64,000 nucleotides of DNA from an uncultured Sphingomonadaceae bacterium (GTDB lineage Bacteria > Pseudomonadota > Alphaproteobacteria > Sphingomonadales > Sphingomonadaceae). Position 1 is the stretch's first letter. Each line of letters starts with the position of its first letter. Of the stretch, positions 45,151-54,456 are shown piece after piece. The stretch is taken from contig CANMQE010000001.1 in NCBI GenBank assembly GCA_947499975.1, positions 496,001 to 560,000 on the forward strand, written 5' to 3'. The notes beneath the pieces are model-generated. The model was not told the DNA's origin and did no database searches. It worked only from the letters and a program-made list of their open reading frames with translations. Both the position numbers and the translations under genes were made by a program.

Positions 45151-46290
45151 TTACATGCCCGAACCCGGACCGTAGGTGATTTCCACGCGACGGTTCTGCA
45201 GTTCGCGCACACCGTCGGCAGTGGGAACGCGCAGGTCGTTCTCGCCGAAGGCTTCGCTGGAGATGCGTGACATCGGGACGCCGCGGCCGGTCAGGTATTC
45301 CTGAACCGAGTCGTTGCGACGCTCAGCCAGACCCATGTTGTAGGTCTGCGTGCCCGAGGTGTCGGTGTGGCCAGCCAGCATGATCGCGGCGGAACCGCAA
45401 TCGCCGTAAGCCGTGATCGCGCTGTTCAGCACGGTGGCAGCTTCCGGAGTGATGCTGGACTCGTCCCAATCGAAGAACACGATGTAGGGGCCCTGCTCAC
45501 AAACCGGAGCCGGCGGAGGCGGCGGCGGGGGCGGCGGGGGCGGAGGAGGCGGCGGCGGGGGCGGCGGCGGCGGGGGAGGCGGCGGCGGAGGAGCCGTGTC
45601 GCCACCGAAGTTGAACATCAGAGTCGCCAGCAGCGAGTGCGTGCTGACATCCGTGCCGAAATCGCGGCCGTCCACATCGACATATTCCACGTCGGTAACG
45701 CGGTGGAACTTGTACTTCAGCGAAGCATCGAGGTTGTCCGTCAGCGGTGCACGCAGCTGAGCGATTGCCTGCCACGCGAAGCCGGAATCGTCTTCATCGA
45801 TGAAGCCGGGGCCCTGCGTGTTGGCGGTGATGCCTTCCAGCTTGGCGCTGGAAATGCCGACGCCGCCACCGGCGGAGAAGCCGAGGCCGTCATTGCCACC
45901 GAAATCGAGCAGGGCGTTGACCATGCCGCTCCAGATGGCAACGTCGCCAGCAGAAGGTTCGATTTCGTCGAACAGCGTTTGCACGCCGGTTGCAGTCGTG
46001 CGACCCGGTACGCCAGTGGAACCAGCATTGATAGCTTCGACGCCGATGCGCTTGTAGGCGCCTTCGACTTCAAAACGAAGCGGGCCGGCATCATAGCCAA
46101 GCACGCCTTCGGCTTCCCAGCCAAGATCGGTGTCTACGGTGACGATATCGGTGATCGTGTCTTCAAGGTCGATATCCTCGCCCATCACGCCACCGGCACC
46201 GACGCCGAAATAAAACTCGCCATCTCCGGCTGCTGCCGGCGTGGCGATGAACGCCGTGGCCGACAGAAGGCCGATTGTGAACTTTCTCAT
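45151..46290 (-). CDS. OmpA-family outer membrane protein with a 27-proline linker
   Basis: 379 residues from the ATG at 46290 with GGGGGAA upstream. Signal peptide (cut after 'ATPAAA'), an N-terminal ~8-stranded beta-barrel region, then 27 consecutive prolines encoded by 45511-45591, then a C-terminal OmpA domain: 'VFFDWDESSITPEA', 'AGHTDTSGTQTYNMGLAERR' and the final 'QNRRVEITYG', which bind diaminopimelate in peptidoglycan. It anchors the outer membrane to the wall and may form a small pore. The tract would stall ribosomes without EF-P. A single cysteine lies just after the linker and another in the OmpA domain. Confidence 0.93.
   Translation of the reverse strand: MRKFTIGLLSATAFIATPAAAGDGEFYFGVGAGGVMGEDIDLEDTITDIVTVDTDLGWEAEGVLGYDAGPLRFEVEGAYKRIGVEAINAGSTGVPGRTTATGVQTLFDEIEPSAGDVAIWSGMVNALLDFGGNDGLGFSAGGGVGISSAKLEGITANTQGPGFIDEDDSGFAWQAIAQLRAPLTDNLDASLKYKFHRVTDVEYVDVDGRDFGTDVSTHSLLATLMFNFGGDTAPPPPPPPPPPPPPPPPPPPPPPPPPPPAPVCEQGPYIVFFDWDESSITPEAATVLNSAITAYGDCGSAAIMLAGHTDTSGTQTYNMGLAERRNDSVQEYLTGRGVPMSRISSEAFGENDLRVPTADGVRELQNRRVEITYGPGSGM
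45511..45591 (-). repeat. Poly-proline coding tract (27 codons, GGN repeats on the plus strand)
   Basis: All 27 codons are CCN, mixed CCG/CCC/CCT, so this is not a pure triplet microsatellite but is still prone to slippage. It links barrel and OmpA domains. Confidence 0.95.
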
Positions 46291-46411
46291 CAAGTATTCC
46301 CCCATTTCAAGGAGTGTGTTTAATCGCTGAACATTCCGAAGAGGGCGTAACCCTTCCCGCAATGAAACTGCGTGGCCTGTTAACGCAATAATCTTTTGAT
46401 TGCGATGCTTT

Positions 46412-47494
46412 TCACAGCAATCTGAGCTGTCCGTCTTTGAGGGGTGATCGAAATGCAACGGTTTCCAGCTTGATAACCGTATTTTCGATACCGGCACGCT
46501 TGCAGGCAAGGCGAAATCGGCTTCGAAACAGGTCTGCCCACACGCCTTTCGGCTTGAGACGACTGAAAAAACCGGGATCGTTGTCCCGCCCCTGCCGGAT
46601 GGATCGAACGATGCTCATCACCTTGGCCGCACGATCGGGATAATGCACCTCCAGCCATTCGCGGAAGAGCGGCGCGACTTCGTGGGGGAGGCGCAGGGGT
46701 ATCCAGCCGCAACTGTTCACGCCCAGCTTTCCTGCCTCTGCCACGATTGCTTCGATAAACTCGTCGGTGATCGCAGGGATTACAAGCGCGATGGAGCAAT
46801 GGACGGGGATACCCGCATCGGCCAATTTCCCCATCGCAGACAGTCTCTTGGCAGGTGAAGCTGCCCTTGGCTCGAGCTTCGTCGAGAGCCTGGGATCGAG
46901 GGATGTCACGGAAAGCGTGACCGCCACAAGATCATGCTTCGCCATCTCCGCCAGTAAATCGAGATCGCGCAGGACGCGGTCCGATTTGGTGGTGATAGTG
47001 ACGGGGTGGCGGGTTTCGAGGCACAGTTCCAGGATCTGCCGCGTTATGGCGAAGCGCGCCTCAATCGGTTGATAGGGATCGGTGTTGGTGCCCATCGCTA
47101 TGGGGCGCGGGACATATTTCGGCCGCGAAAGGGTCTGGCGCAGAAGTTCCACGGCGTTGGCCTTGGCAAACAGCTTGGTTTCGAAATCAAGGCCAGGCGA
47201 AAGGTCGTGATAGGCGTGGGTGGGGCGCGCGAAGCAATAGATGCAGCCATGCTCGCAGCCGCGATAGGCATTGATGGAGCGATCAAAGCCGATATCGGGC
47301 GACTGGTTGAAGGTGAGGATGGACTTGGGGTGTTCCTCGGTAACGGTGGTCCTGAGCTTGATCGGTGGCCCGTCGATCCCCTCCACCGCATCGCGCCAGT
47401 CGCCATCGGCATCACGTGCGGCAAGCCCGAAGCGCTGCGACACATTGGCAGATTGCGCACCGCGACCATGCTGAGGGATATTTGCCTTGCTCAC
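46412..47494 (-). CDS. Radical SAM protein, PA0069/SplB-like family
   Basis: 360 residues from the GTG at 47494. The radical SAM cluster is C80-x3-C84-x2-C87 in 'YRGCEHGCIYCFARPTHAY', and the extended 'FNQSPDIGFDRSINAYRG' and 'MGTNTDPYQPIE' blocks mark the PA0069 family, related to spore photoproduct lyase. The function is not known; a DNA-repair or nucleotide role is often guessed from the SplB resemblance. The frame runs upstream to 47572 but no better start exists. It is divergent from the VOC gene, with only 47 bp between starts. Confidence 0.85.
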   Translation of the reverse strand: MSKANIPQHGRGAQSANVSQRFGLAARDADGDWRDAVEGIDGPPIKLRTTVTEEHPKSILTFNQSPDIGFDRSINAYRGCEHGCIYCFARPTHAYHDLSPGLDFETKLFAKANAVELLRQTLSRPKYVPRPIAMGTNTDPYQPIEARFAITRQILELCLETRHPVTITTKSDRVLRDLDLLAEMAKHDLVAVTLSVTSLDPRLSTKLEPRAASPAKRLSAMGKLADAGIPVHCSIALVIPAITDEFIEAIVAEAGKLGVNSCGWIPLRLPHEVAPLFREWLEVHYPDRAAKVMSIVRSIRQGRDNDPGFFSRLKPKGVWADLFRSRFRLACKRAGIENTVIKLETVAFRSPLKDGQLRLL

Positions 47495-47541
47495 AGAACA
47501 TAAATAGAACAAAACTTTCGCATGGCAAGCAGGAGATAAAC

Positions 47542-47883
47542 ATGGGAGTGCTGGATTACATCGAAGTGCCATCGCCGGATGTGGCGGGGCAAAAACGCTT
47601 CTATTCAGATGTTTTTGGCTGGGAGTTTACTGATTATGGTGATCACTACGCGTCATATGAGAAGGGGCCATGCCAGTTTGCGCTGAACGGCACCGGCCAG
47701 CATCATGGAGCTGCCGCGCTGCCAGTGATTCGCGTGACCGATATCGAGCAAGCCTATACCAACGTGGTGAAGGCCGGTGCGACGATCACGATAGAAATTT
47801 TCGATTTCCCCGGCGGTCAACGCTTTCATTTCGATGATCCGCAGGGCCAATCCATGGCCGTGTACGAACCCCAAAACGCCTAG
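47542..47883 (+). CDS. VOC/glyoxalase-fold protein
   Basis: 113 residues from the ATG at 47542 (AGGAGA at 47531). A single beta-alpha-beta-beta-beta module pair of the vicinal oxygen chelate fold: 'YIEVPSPDVAGQKRFYSDVFGWEF' opens the first half, and 'GQRFHFDDPQGQSMAVYE' closes the second, where D-P-x-G-x and the terminal Glu are typical. Such proteins include glyoxalase-like enzymes and antibiotic-binding proteins, so substrate is open. Its stop overlaps the moaB stop by three bases on the opposite strand. Confidence 0.85.
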   Translation: MGVLDYIEVPSPDVAGQKRFYSDVFGWEFTDYGDHYASYEKGPCQFALNGTGQHHGAAALPVIRVTDIEQAYTNVVKAGATITIEIFDFPGGQRFHFDDPQGQSMAVYEPQNA

Positions 47884-48407
47884 CGTTCGCGCAGGCGCGG
47901 CATGAGCTCGACGAAATTGCAGGGACGGTTGCGACTGTCGAGTTGCTCGGCAAGGATACCGTCCCAACCGTCGCGAACGGCCCCGTTGGATCCGGGCAAT
48001 GCGAAAATGTAGGTTCCGCCAGCCAGCACGGCTATCGCCCTCGACTGGACGGTCGATGTGCCGATGGTCTTGTAGCTGATCCAGCGGAACAGCTCGCCAA
48101 AGCCGGGAATATCCTTGTCCTTGATACGGTCCAGCGCTTCGGGCGTAACGTCTCGCCCGGTAAGGCCGGTGCCGCCCGTGGATACGATGGCATCGATCTC
48201 GGGATTATCGATCCAGCGCCGCAGCAGGGCAGCGATTGCGGAGGCATCATCCCTCTCGATTGCGCGGGTGGCGAGATTGTGACCCGCCGATTTCACGCGC
48301 TCTACCAGAATATCGCCGGAGGTATCGTCTTCCGGCCCTCGCGTATCCGAAACCGTCAGCACGGCAATGTTGATGGGGCGAAACTCGCGGCTCTCGTCGA
48401 CTGCCAT
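47880..48407 (-). CDS. moaB: Molybdenum cofactor biosynthesis protein MoaB
   Basis: 175 residues from the ATG at 48407, preceded by GGGAGGGCAG. The MPT-binding core is clear: 'INIAVLTVSDTRG', 'VSTGGTGLTGRDVTPEAL' and 'ALPGSNGAVRDGW'. MoaB/Mog-type proteins adenylylate molybdopterin before Mo insertion. No other moa or moe gene is nearby. Its start codon overlaps the stop of the lytic transglycosylase gene (TAATG), so it is the last gene of a three-gene unit. Confidence 0.92.
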   Translation of the reverse strand: MAVDESREFRPINIAVLTVSDTRGPEDDTSGDILVERVKSAGHNLATRAIERDDASAIAALLRRWIDNPEIDAIVSTGGTGLTGRDVTPEALDRIKDKDIPGFGELFRWISYKTIGTSTVQSRAIAVLAGGTYIFALPGSNGAVRDGWDGILAEQLDSRNRPCNFVELMPRLRER

Positions 48408-50158
48408 TACTGCCCTCCCGACATGTACACGCGGCCATTGCTTCCCGATTCGGGGAACATCGGCCACTGGTTCTGCGCCAGCGCATGACGTGTGGGCGAG
48501 GCCGCATTGGCCTGCCTTTCGTACATCCAGTAATTGCGCATCACGATGGCGACGTAGCCGCGCGTTTCCCAGTAGGGGATGGCTTCCATGTACATCAGCG
48601 GATCGTTCCCGTCGTTCACCTCCTGCACCCAGCGCGAAACCGGGGTGAGGCCGGCGTTATAGGCAGCCATGATCTGCGGCAGGCGGCCTTGCGTAGCGGA
48701 ATTTCGCGCCACCATCTGCAAATTGCACTGGCCCAGTGCCAGGTTCATCTCAGGATCGAACACATTGATCGATCCAGCAGGCCGGCCTACGCAACTGGCA
48801 TGCTGGCGTAGCGTTGGCGGCGTGATCTGCATCAGGCCCTGCGCATTTGCCGGGCTGACCGCATCGGAGCGGAAGGCCGATTCCTGCAGGATGTGGGCAA
48901 AGGCAAGTCCCGGATCGATCTGCCATCCTTCGCGCGGGGCGATCTTCGGGGCGGGGTAATGCGATGCCGGATCGGCCTGCGATCCAGACGGGGCATTCAG
49001 CGCCATGTAAAGCTGCGTTTGCGGGAAGCCGAGATCGCGGGCGAGGCGCGAATAGGCATCGTAATGCCGCGGATCGGCAATCCGTGCCTGGTGCAACAGC
49101 ACCTGGCTGCCGAGCACGTCCCGCCCAATTTCCGCCAGGGCGACGGCGATGCGGGTGTTCTGCTCTGCGCCGATGGTGCGCCAGTCCTGATCGGTGAAAT
49201 CGGCCGTCTCAACCCGGTCGGGCAACTGGCGGCCCAGCTGTTCGGCGGCCAGCATGCCGTAAAGGGTTTCGTCCAAGCGCGCTGCATCGTTCAGGAGATC
49301 CTGGCTAAGCGATGGCTGACGACAACGCAGGGCCGCACGCGAGGCCCAGAAGAGGGCGGCGGCGCGCAGCGTGGGATTGATGGCCCCTTGTGCAGCGCGC
49401 TGGAATGCGCCCGACGAAGTTTCGCAATCGCCGAGCCGCCAGGCGGCAAGGCCGGCGGTCCATTCGCCCTCTGCCACCCAGGCGCCGCGTCCCTGCGGCA
49501 CGGTTTGCGCCATCGCGAGCGCCTGTGCGTCGCGGTTCTCGATAAAATAGCTCCAGGCCACGCGTTGGCGCCATTCCGCCCGTGCTTCCGGGCTGATGGA
49601 GGCGTCCACACCATCCAGCAGCAGGCGAGCGCCCGTGGGATCGTCATTGGTGATGTGCTGCAGTATCTGCGCCTCGACGTCCGCCGGCATGGTGCCGTCG
49701 TTCACCGAGCGGGGCCGGGTGCGCCGGGGGATGGCGCGCTGCGAGACGAGGTCGCGGGCGTATGGAAGGTTCGGCTCACCTGTCAGGCCGCGGGTCTGGC
49801 CGAGCCGAACGAGCTGGGGCGCCTGCGGCAGCGTTATGCCGGACTGGAGCCACCGCGCAATCGCGTCAGCCTCCACGCGCGGAGAATTGGCGGCGAGATA
49901 ATATTCCGCCTTCGCAAAATCGTGCAGCAAGCCGGTGGGGCGCTGCGCTAACAGGCTTTCCACCGTGCCCCAAGCGCCGCCTTCGATTGCGGAGAACAAA
50001 TTGCCGTAATACTCGCGGTCTTCTGCGTTCAATTGCTGGGGCGCAGGCCGATCATAGAGGCGGGCGGTAAAATAGGTTCGGGAATCGGTCTGCTGAGCCA
50101 GAGCCGGAGAAGCGGAGAGGCAGGCAATTGCGACCGCGGTCGCGGTGAAGAGTTTCAT
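48407..50158 (-). CDS. slt: Soluble lytic murein transglycosylase (Slt70-like)
   Basis: 583 residues from the ATG at 50158, with a signal peptide (cut after 'ASPALAQ'). A long helical superhelix (about 30-420) precedes the C-terminal SLT domain with catalytic Glu in 'AHILQESAFRSDAVSPANAQGLMQI' (only the first 20 residues needed: AHILQESAFRSDAVSPANAQ), and 'IMAAYNAGLTPVSRW' that completes the fold. It cleaves peptidoglycan to 1,6-anhydroMurNAc products, which feed the recycling route that ends in AmgK/MurU in this window. Starts overlap: ATGA with the UDG-like gene upstream, TAATG with moaB downstream. Confidence 0.92.
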   Translation of the reverse strand: MKLFTATAVAIACLSASPALAQQTDSRTYFTARLYDRPAPQQLNAEDREYYGNLFSAIEGGAWGTVESLLAQRPTGLLHDFAKAEYYLAANSPRVEADAIARWLQSGITLPQAPQLVRLGQTRGLTGEPNLPYARDLVSQRAIPRRTRPRSVNDGTMPADVEAQILQHITNDDPTGARLLLDGVDASISPEARAEWRQRVAWSYFIENRDAQALAMAQTVPQGRGAWVAEGEWTAGLAAWRLGDCETSSGAFQRAAQGAINPTLRAAALFWASRAALRCRQPSLSQDLLNDAARLDETLYGMLAAEQLGRQLPDRVETADFTDQDWRTIGAEQNTRIAVALAEIGRDVLGSQVLLHQARIADPRHYDAYSRLARDLGFPQTQLYMALNAPSGSQADPASHYPAPKIAPREGWQIDPGLAFAHILQESAFRSDAVSPANAQGLMQITPPTLRQHASCVGRPAGSINVFDPEMNLALGQCNLQMVARNSATQGRLPQIMAAYNAGLTPVSRWVQEVNDGNDPLMYMEAIPYWETRGYVAIVMRNYWMYERQANAASPTRHALAQNQWPMFPESGSNGRVYMSGGQ

Positions 50159-50883
50159 GCAGTGGCCATCCATTGGCAAAGGCGCTTCCAGAGCCGCGCC
50201 CGTTGGCGGGCATGGTCCAGAAGGCGGTCTGGGGAAAAAGAGGTAAGGGCGGGGCTGTTCCCGATCTGCCCGAAGGATTCTGGTGCAGCGGCCTGATCGT
50301 GGCCAAGCAGGGCGGGCAGCTTGCTTCCCAGGATCAGGACTTTGGAAGGCTTAGCCAGCGCGATGTGATGCACGATGGCCGTGCCCAGTCCTTCCCTGCC
50401 AAGATCGTCCCAATCGGGCAGAGTGGTGTAGGCCGGCAGGGCGCAGGCGAGATAGGCGGAGTTGGGATCGATGCCGAGAGCGCGCAGCATGTTCACCATC
50501 ATGCGCCCTTGCGATCCTGAAAAAAGGGTATCCTTGTCGCCCTCCTCCGGCATGGCGGCAAGAACCATTATCGGAGCGCCTTCCACGCCGATCGGGGCGA
50601 CCCTGATCGACTGGCGCGGCACAAACGGATTTTCGGGGGACACCCACCACTCCCGAAACCCTTGGAGGCTATCGGGAAGGTCGCTTGCCTTCACCTTGGG
50701 TTCGGGCGGCGCTTCCAGCTCGGGCTCTTGCTTGGCCGGAGCCGCCTGTTGCTGCCGCGGTTTTTCCTCGGAAAGCATGGGTTCGACGGTGTCGGAAAAC
50801 TCAAAATCCACGCCTGCCCCGCGCCACCAGTCGAGGGTGGCGGCAAACTGGTCTTCCAGACTGATATTGGCGTGTTTTTCCAT
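50155..50883 (-). CDS. Uracil-DNA glycosylase superfamily-like protein with disordered N-terminal region
   Basis: 242 residues from the ATG at 50883. The first ~75 residues are acidic then Gln/Pro/Glu-rich ('EEKPRQQQAAPAKQEPELE'), likely flexible. The remainder looks like a UDG-fold: 'IMVLAAMPEEGDKDTLFSG' then 'MMVNMLRALGIDPNSAYLACAL' (first 20: MMVNMLRALGIDPNSAYLAC) and 'KVLILGSKLPALLG'. The family 4/5 iron-sulfur cysteines and the G-E-[AG]-P-G motif are not seen, so catalytic activity is doubtful. It is coupled to slt by an ATGA overlap and divergent from the ETF-QO gene with 84 bp between starts. Confidence 0.6.
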   Translation of the reverse strand: MEKHANISLEDQFAATLDWWRGAGVDFEFSDTVEPMLSEEKPRQQQAAPAKQEPELEAPPEPKVKASDLPDSLQGFREWWVSPENPFVPRQSIRVAPIGVEGAPIMVLAAMPEEGDKDTLFSGSQGRMMVNMLRALGIDPNSAYLACALPAYTTLPDWDDLGREGLGTAIVHHIALAKPSKVLILGSKLPALLGHDQAAAPESFGQIGNSPALTSFSPDRLLDHARQRARLWKRLCQWMATA

Positions 50884-50967
50884 GGGCGGACTTTCACCGG
50901 TCTTGACGCCCAGCGAGGCAACGATCAAGTCCTCTCCGATGGATGTTCTGCAAAACGAGGCGAAATG

Positions 50968-52611
50968 ATGAGTGAACGGGAATCTATGCCCGTCGATGTT
51001 GTGATCGTGGGAGGCGGGGTCGCAGGCCTTTCCGCTGCGATCCGGCTGAAGCAGCTGAACGAAGAATTTGAAGTGGTGGTATTGGAGAAGGGCTCCGAGA
51101 TCGGGGCGCATATCCTTTCCGGCGCGGTGGTCGATCCCAAGGCTCTGGACGAGCTGTTGCCCGATTGGCGCACCATGGATTGTCCGATGGCGGAAACGCC
51201 GGTGACGGATAACTGGCACTGGATGCTTGGCAAATCGGGCAAGACCAATCTGCCCCACGCCATGATGCCTCCGCTGATGAGCAACAAGGGCTGTTACACA
51301 GGCTCTCTGGCAAACCTTTCCCGCTGGCTGGGTGAGCAAGCTGAAGCGCTGGGCGTGATGGTATTCCCCGGCTTCCCGGCATCTGAAGTGATGATCGGCG
51401 AGAACGGCGCAGTTACCGGCGTCATCACGCAGGACATGGGCGTGGCCGCCGACGGAAGTCACAAGGCCGATTATCAGCCCGGCATGGAAATCCACGCGAA
51501 ATACACGCTGTTTGCAGAAGGCGCGCGCGGCAATCTTACCAAGCAGATGAAGGCGCAGTTTGATCTTGAGGCGGATTGCCAGCCGCAGGTCTATGGTCTC
51601 GGCATCAAGGAATTGTGGGATATCGACCCGGAAAAGCACGTGCCGGGCCGCGTCATCCACACGCAGGGCTGGCCGCTTTCCGAAAGCGACACCTGGGGCG
51701 GCGGCTTCCTGTACCACCAGGCCAACGGGCAGGTGGCCATCGGCTTTGTCACCGCTCTGGATTACAAGAACCCCTACGTCTCGCCATTTCAGGAATTCCA
51801 GCGGTGGAAGCATCATCCCGCGATCATGGAATACCTGGAGGGCGGCACCCGGGTTGCCTACGGCGCGCGCGCGATCAACGAAGGTGGCTGGCAGTCAGTG
51901 CCGAAGCTGGCCTTCCCCGGCGGCGCGCTGGTCGGCTGCGCGGCAGGCTTTGTAAACGTGCCACGTATCAAGGGCAGCCACACCGCGATGAAGAGCGGAA
52001 TGCTGGCGGCCGAGAGCGTGGCCTCCGCAATCGATGCGGGTCACGAACACACCGAGCTTGCCGATTACGATGCAAACCTGCGCAATAGCTGGATCGCGAC
52101 GGAACTGAAGAAGGTGCAAAACGCGCAGCCGCTGGTTGCAAAGTTCGGCGGTGACATCGGCACGGTGCTGGCCGGCGCGGACATGTGGCTGCGCACGATG
52201 GGCCTGGGCCTGGGATCGATGGGGCATCACCGCGATTACGCCGAAACGCAGCGGGCCGATCTGCACAAGCCGATCGATTATCCCAAGCCCGACGGAAAGA
52301 TCAGCTTCGATCGCCTCACCAGCGTATCGTACAGCTTCACCAATCACGCGGAGGACCAGCCCAATCACCTGAAGGTGAAGGACATGGAACTGCAGCGCGA
52401 AAGCGAGCTGGAAGTCTATGGCGGACCGTCGGCACGCTATTGCCCTGCCGGGGTTTACGAGTGGGTGACGGAGGACGGCGAGGAGCCGAAATTCGTGATC
52501 AATTCGCAGAATTGCGTCCATTGCAAGACGTGCGACATCAAGGATCCGAACCAGAACATCAACTGGACCACGCCCGAAGGCGGCGGCGGACCGAACTATC
52601 CCAATATGTGA
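50968..52611 (+). CDS. Electron transfer flavoprotein-ubiquinone oxidoreductase
   Basis: 547 residues from the second of two tandem ATGs (50968), seven bases after GAGG. The N-terminus has the FAD dinucleotide motif 'VVIVGGGVAGLSAAIRL'. The C-terminus carries the 4Fe-4S ferredoxin-like segment 'NCVHCKTCDIKDPNQNINW' and ends 'GGGPNYPNM', as in mitochondrial ETF-QO. The middle region holds the ubiquinone-binding membrane-associated helices. It passes electrons from acyl-CoA dehydrogenases via ETF to ubiquinone. etfAB are not in the window. Confidence 0.96.
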   Translation: MSERESMPVDVVIVGGGVAGLSAAIRLKQLNEEFEVVVLEKGSEIGAHILSGAVVDPKALDELLPDWRTMDCPMAETPVTDNWHWMLGKSGKTNLPHAMMPPLMSNKGCYTGSLANLSRWLGEQAEALGVMVFPGFPASEVMIGENGAVTGVITQDMGVAADGSHKADYQPGMEIHAKYTLFAEGARGNLTKQMKAQFDLEADCQPQVYGLGIKELWDIDPEKHVPGRVIHTQGWPLSESDTWGGGFLYHQANGQVAIGFVTALDYKNPYVSPFQEFQRWKHHPAIMEYLEGGTRVAYGARAINEGGWQSVPKLAFPGGALVGCAAGFVNVPRIKGSHTAMKSGMLAAESVASAIDAGHEHTELADYDANLRNSWIATELKKVQNAQPLVAKFGGDIGTVLAGADMWLRTMGLGLGSMGHHRDYAETQRADLHKPIDYPKPDGKISFDRLTSVSYSFTNHAEDQPNHLKVKDMELQRESELEVYGGPSARYCPAGVYEWVTEDGEEPKFVINSQNCVHCKTCDIKDPNQNINWTTPEGGGGPNYPNM

Positions 52612-52812
52612 TGCATTCCGGCAGGCAACGCGAAGTTGACATCGTGACGGTGCCGGAAGTCACGCATCGATAGGCGGGAAATTGCGGAAGTATGTGGTGA
52701 AAGTGAAGTTTACCTTGCTGCCGCATATCGCAACCTTCGTGAAAGACGGGATCGACGATTGCAAAAGGCCGCGCGCAGGTTGCTGCACCGGGATCGGGTA
52801 GGAAGGCGAATT

Positions 52813-53622
52813 TTGTCCGTCGAAACAGCCTATGCCAAGATCAACCTCGCCTTGCATGTGCGCAGGCGGCGCGATGATGGCTATCACGAACTGGAAACGC
52901 TGTTCGCCTTCGTGGATGGCGGCGATATGCTGAGCGCGCGCCGCGCGCAGGAGGACAGCCTGACCACGAATGGCGAGTTTGCGGCCACGCTGAACAATCC
53001 ATTCGACAATATCGTAATGCAGGCACTGGGCACTTTGCCGCGCGCCGAGGGGCTTGCGGTGACGCTGGAGAAGAACCTTCCCGTCGCCGCTGGCCTTGGT
53101 GGCGGGTCTGCCGATGCCGGCGCGATCTTCCGCATTGTGCGCGAAATGCGCGGACTGCCAGACGACTGGCAAGAACGCGCTGCCCGCCTTGGCGCCGATG
53201 TGCCTGCCTGTGTCGAGAGCCGCACCTGCATCGGGCGCGGCACCGGCACAGATCTTCAGCCAATGGAGAGCGACCTTGCAGGCTGTCCGGTGCTGCTGGT
53301 GAACCCGCGCGTGCCGATGGCAACCGGCCCCGTATTCGCAGCGTGGAGCGGAGAGGATGACGGCCCCCTGCCGCAGGGCACGGCGCGCGAGATCACCATG
53401 CACGGCACCAATGGGCTGGAGGCACCTGCCATCGCCCTATGCCCTGAAATATCGGATGTTCTGGAACGATTGCGAGCGGCTGACGCTACTGTGGCGCGTA
53501 TGTCCGGCTCCGGTGCGACCTGTTTTGCTCTCTTCGATTCCATCGAGAACCGTGACATGGCGAGCGCGCGTTTACACGAATATCGGCCACGATGGTGGCA
53601 GATGAAAGGACTATTGCGATGA
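52813..53622 (+). CDS. ispE: 4-diphosphocytidyl-2-C-methyl-D-erythritol kinase IspE
   Basis: 269 residues from the TTG at 52813, six bases after GGAAGG; an upstream in-frame start at 52759 adds a basic stretch not seen in the family. GHMP kinase motifs: 'AYAKINLALHV' (K9), the phosphate loop 'LPVAAGLGGGSADAGAIF' (residues 89-106) and 'VARMSGSGATCFALF'. It phosphorylates CDP-methylerythritol in the MEP isoprenoid pathway. Its stop overlaps the next ATG. The 200 bp before it hold nothing I can identify. Confidence 0.95.
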   Translation: MSVETAYAKINLALHVRRRRDDGYHELETLFAFVDGGDMLSARRAQEDSLTTNGEFAATLNNPFDNIVMQALGTLPRAEGLAVTLEKNLPVAAGLGGGSADAGAIFRIVREMRGLPDDWQERAARLGADVPACVESRTCIGRGTGTDLQPMESDLAGCPVLLVNPRVPMATGPVFAAWSGEDDGPLPQGTAREITMHGTNGLEAPAIALCPEISDVLERLRAADATVARMSGSGATCFALFDSIENRDMASARLHEYRPRWWQMKGLLR

Positions 53623-54353
53623 GCGAACCTGTCTTCCGGTTTATCGGAGAGGCGCGCCCCGGGGGCATCGTCGCCGTGTGCGACCATGCCAGCAACCGTG
53701 TGCCCGAGGGCATCGAACTGGGCATTCCGGCAGGCACGCTGGATAAGCACGTCGGCTACGATATCGGGGCGGGCGGAGTTTGCGAAAGACTGGCCCGCCG
53801 CCACGGCATCGGCGCGATGCTGTGTGACGTCAGCCGCCTGGTGATCGACATGCACCGGGAGGAAGATCACGAGGCGCTGATCCCCGTGAACACGGACGGT
53901 ATCCTGGTTCCCGGCAATATCGGGGCGAACCGCGATGCGCGGGTAAAGGACTATTACCAGCCCTACCACGCGGCGATGGCAGAATGGCTGGACGAGGTGG
54001 ATCCCGGCCTGATACTGTCGATCCACAGCTTCACCGCCAAGCTGGAGAGCGATCCTGCTCAGGAACGCCCGTGGGAAATCGGCCTGCTCTACAACAATGA
54101 CGAGCGCGCCGCACAGCACGCCATCCGCCTGTTCAGCGAGCTGGGCGTGACGGTTGGCGATAACGAGCCCTATTCGGGCAGGCAGCTGAATGCCACGATG
54201 AACCGCCACGCGGAAGAAAAGGGCCGTCCCTATTGCGCGATAGAGATCCGCAACGACCTGATCGCCACGGAGACCGGACAGGCCCGCTGGGCGGCGATCA
54301 TCGCCGATGTGGCAGGCAGGGTGCAGTTGGCCGTGGAGACCTTCGACCAGTAA
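53619..54353 (+). CDS. N-formylglutamate amidohydrolase family protein
   Basis: 244 residues, start codon within the ispE stop (ATGA). Blocks '[14 protein letters not shown]', '[16 protein letters not shown]', '[11 protein letters not shown]' and '[10 protein letters not shown]' match the N-formylglutamate deformylase family, where Asp, His and Glu residues bind zinc. The classical enzyme is the last step of one histidine degradation route, but no hut gene is here and many family members are of unproven activity. '[14 protein letters not shown]' is also typical. Confidence 0.88.
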   Translation: MSEPVFRFIGEARPGGIVAVCDHASNRVPEGIELGIPAGTLDKHVGYDIGAGGVCERLARRHGIGAMLCDVSRLVIDMHREEDHEALIPVNTDGILVPGNIGANRDARVKDYYQPYHAAMAEWLDEVDPGLILSIHSFTAKLESDPAQERPWEIGLLYNNDERAAQHAIRLFSELGVTVGDNEPYSGRQLNATMNRHAEEKGRPYCAIEIRNDLIATETGQARWAAIIADVAGRVQLAVETFDQ

Positions 54354-54456
54354 TCCCGCCGTTCAGCCGCGCTATGGCTTGCCAAAGCTTTTCCTCTTTC
54401 GGATGGGGCAGGGCATACTCTATCATGCGCATCAAACGCTGAAAGCAGGACGAACC

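Noticed and set aside
45511..45591. GGN-rich stretch as a non-coding microsatellite
   Set aside because: It is in frame inside the OmpA-like gene and encodes its proline linker.
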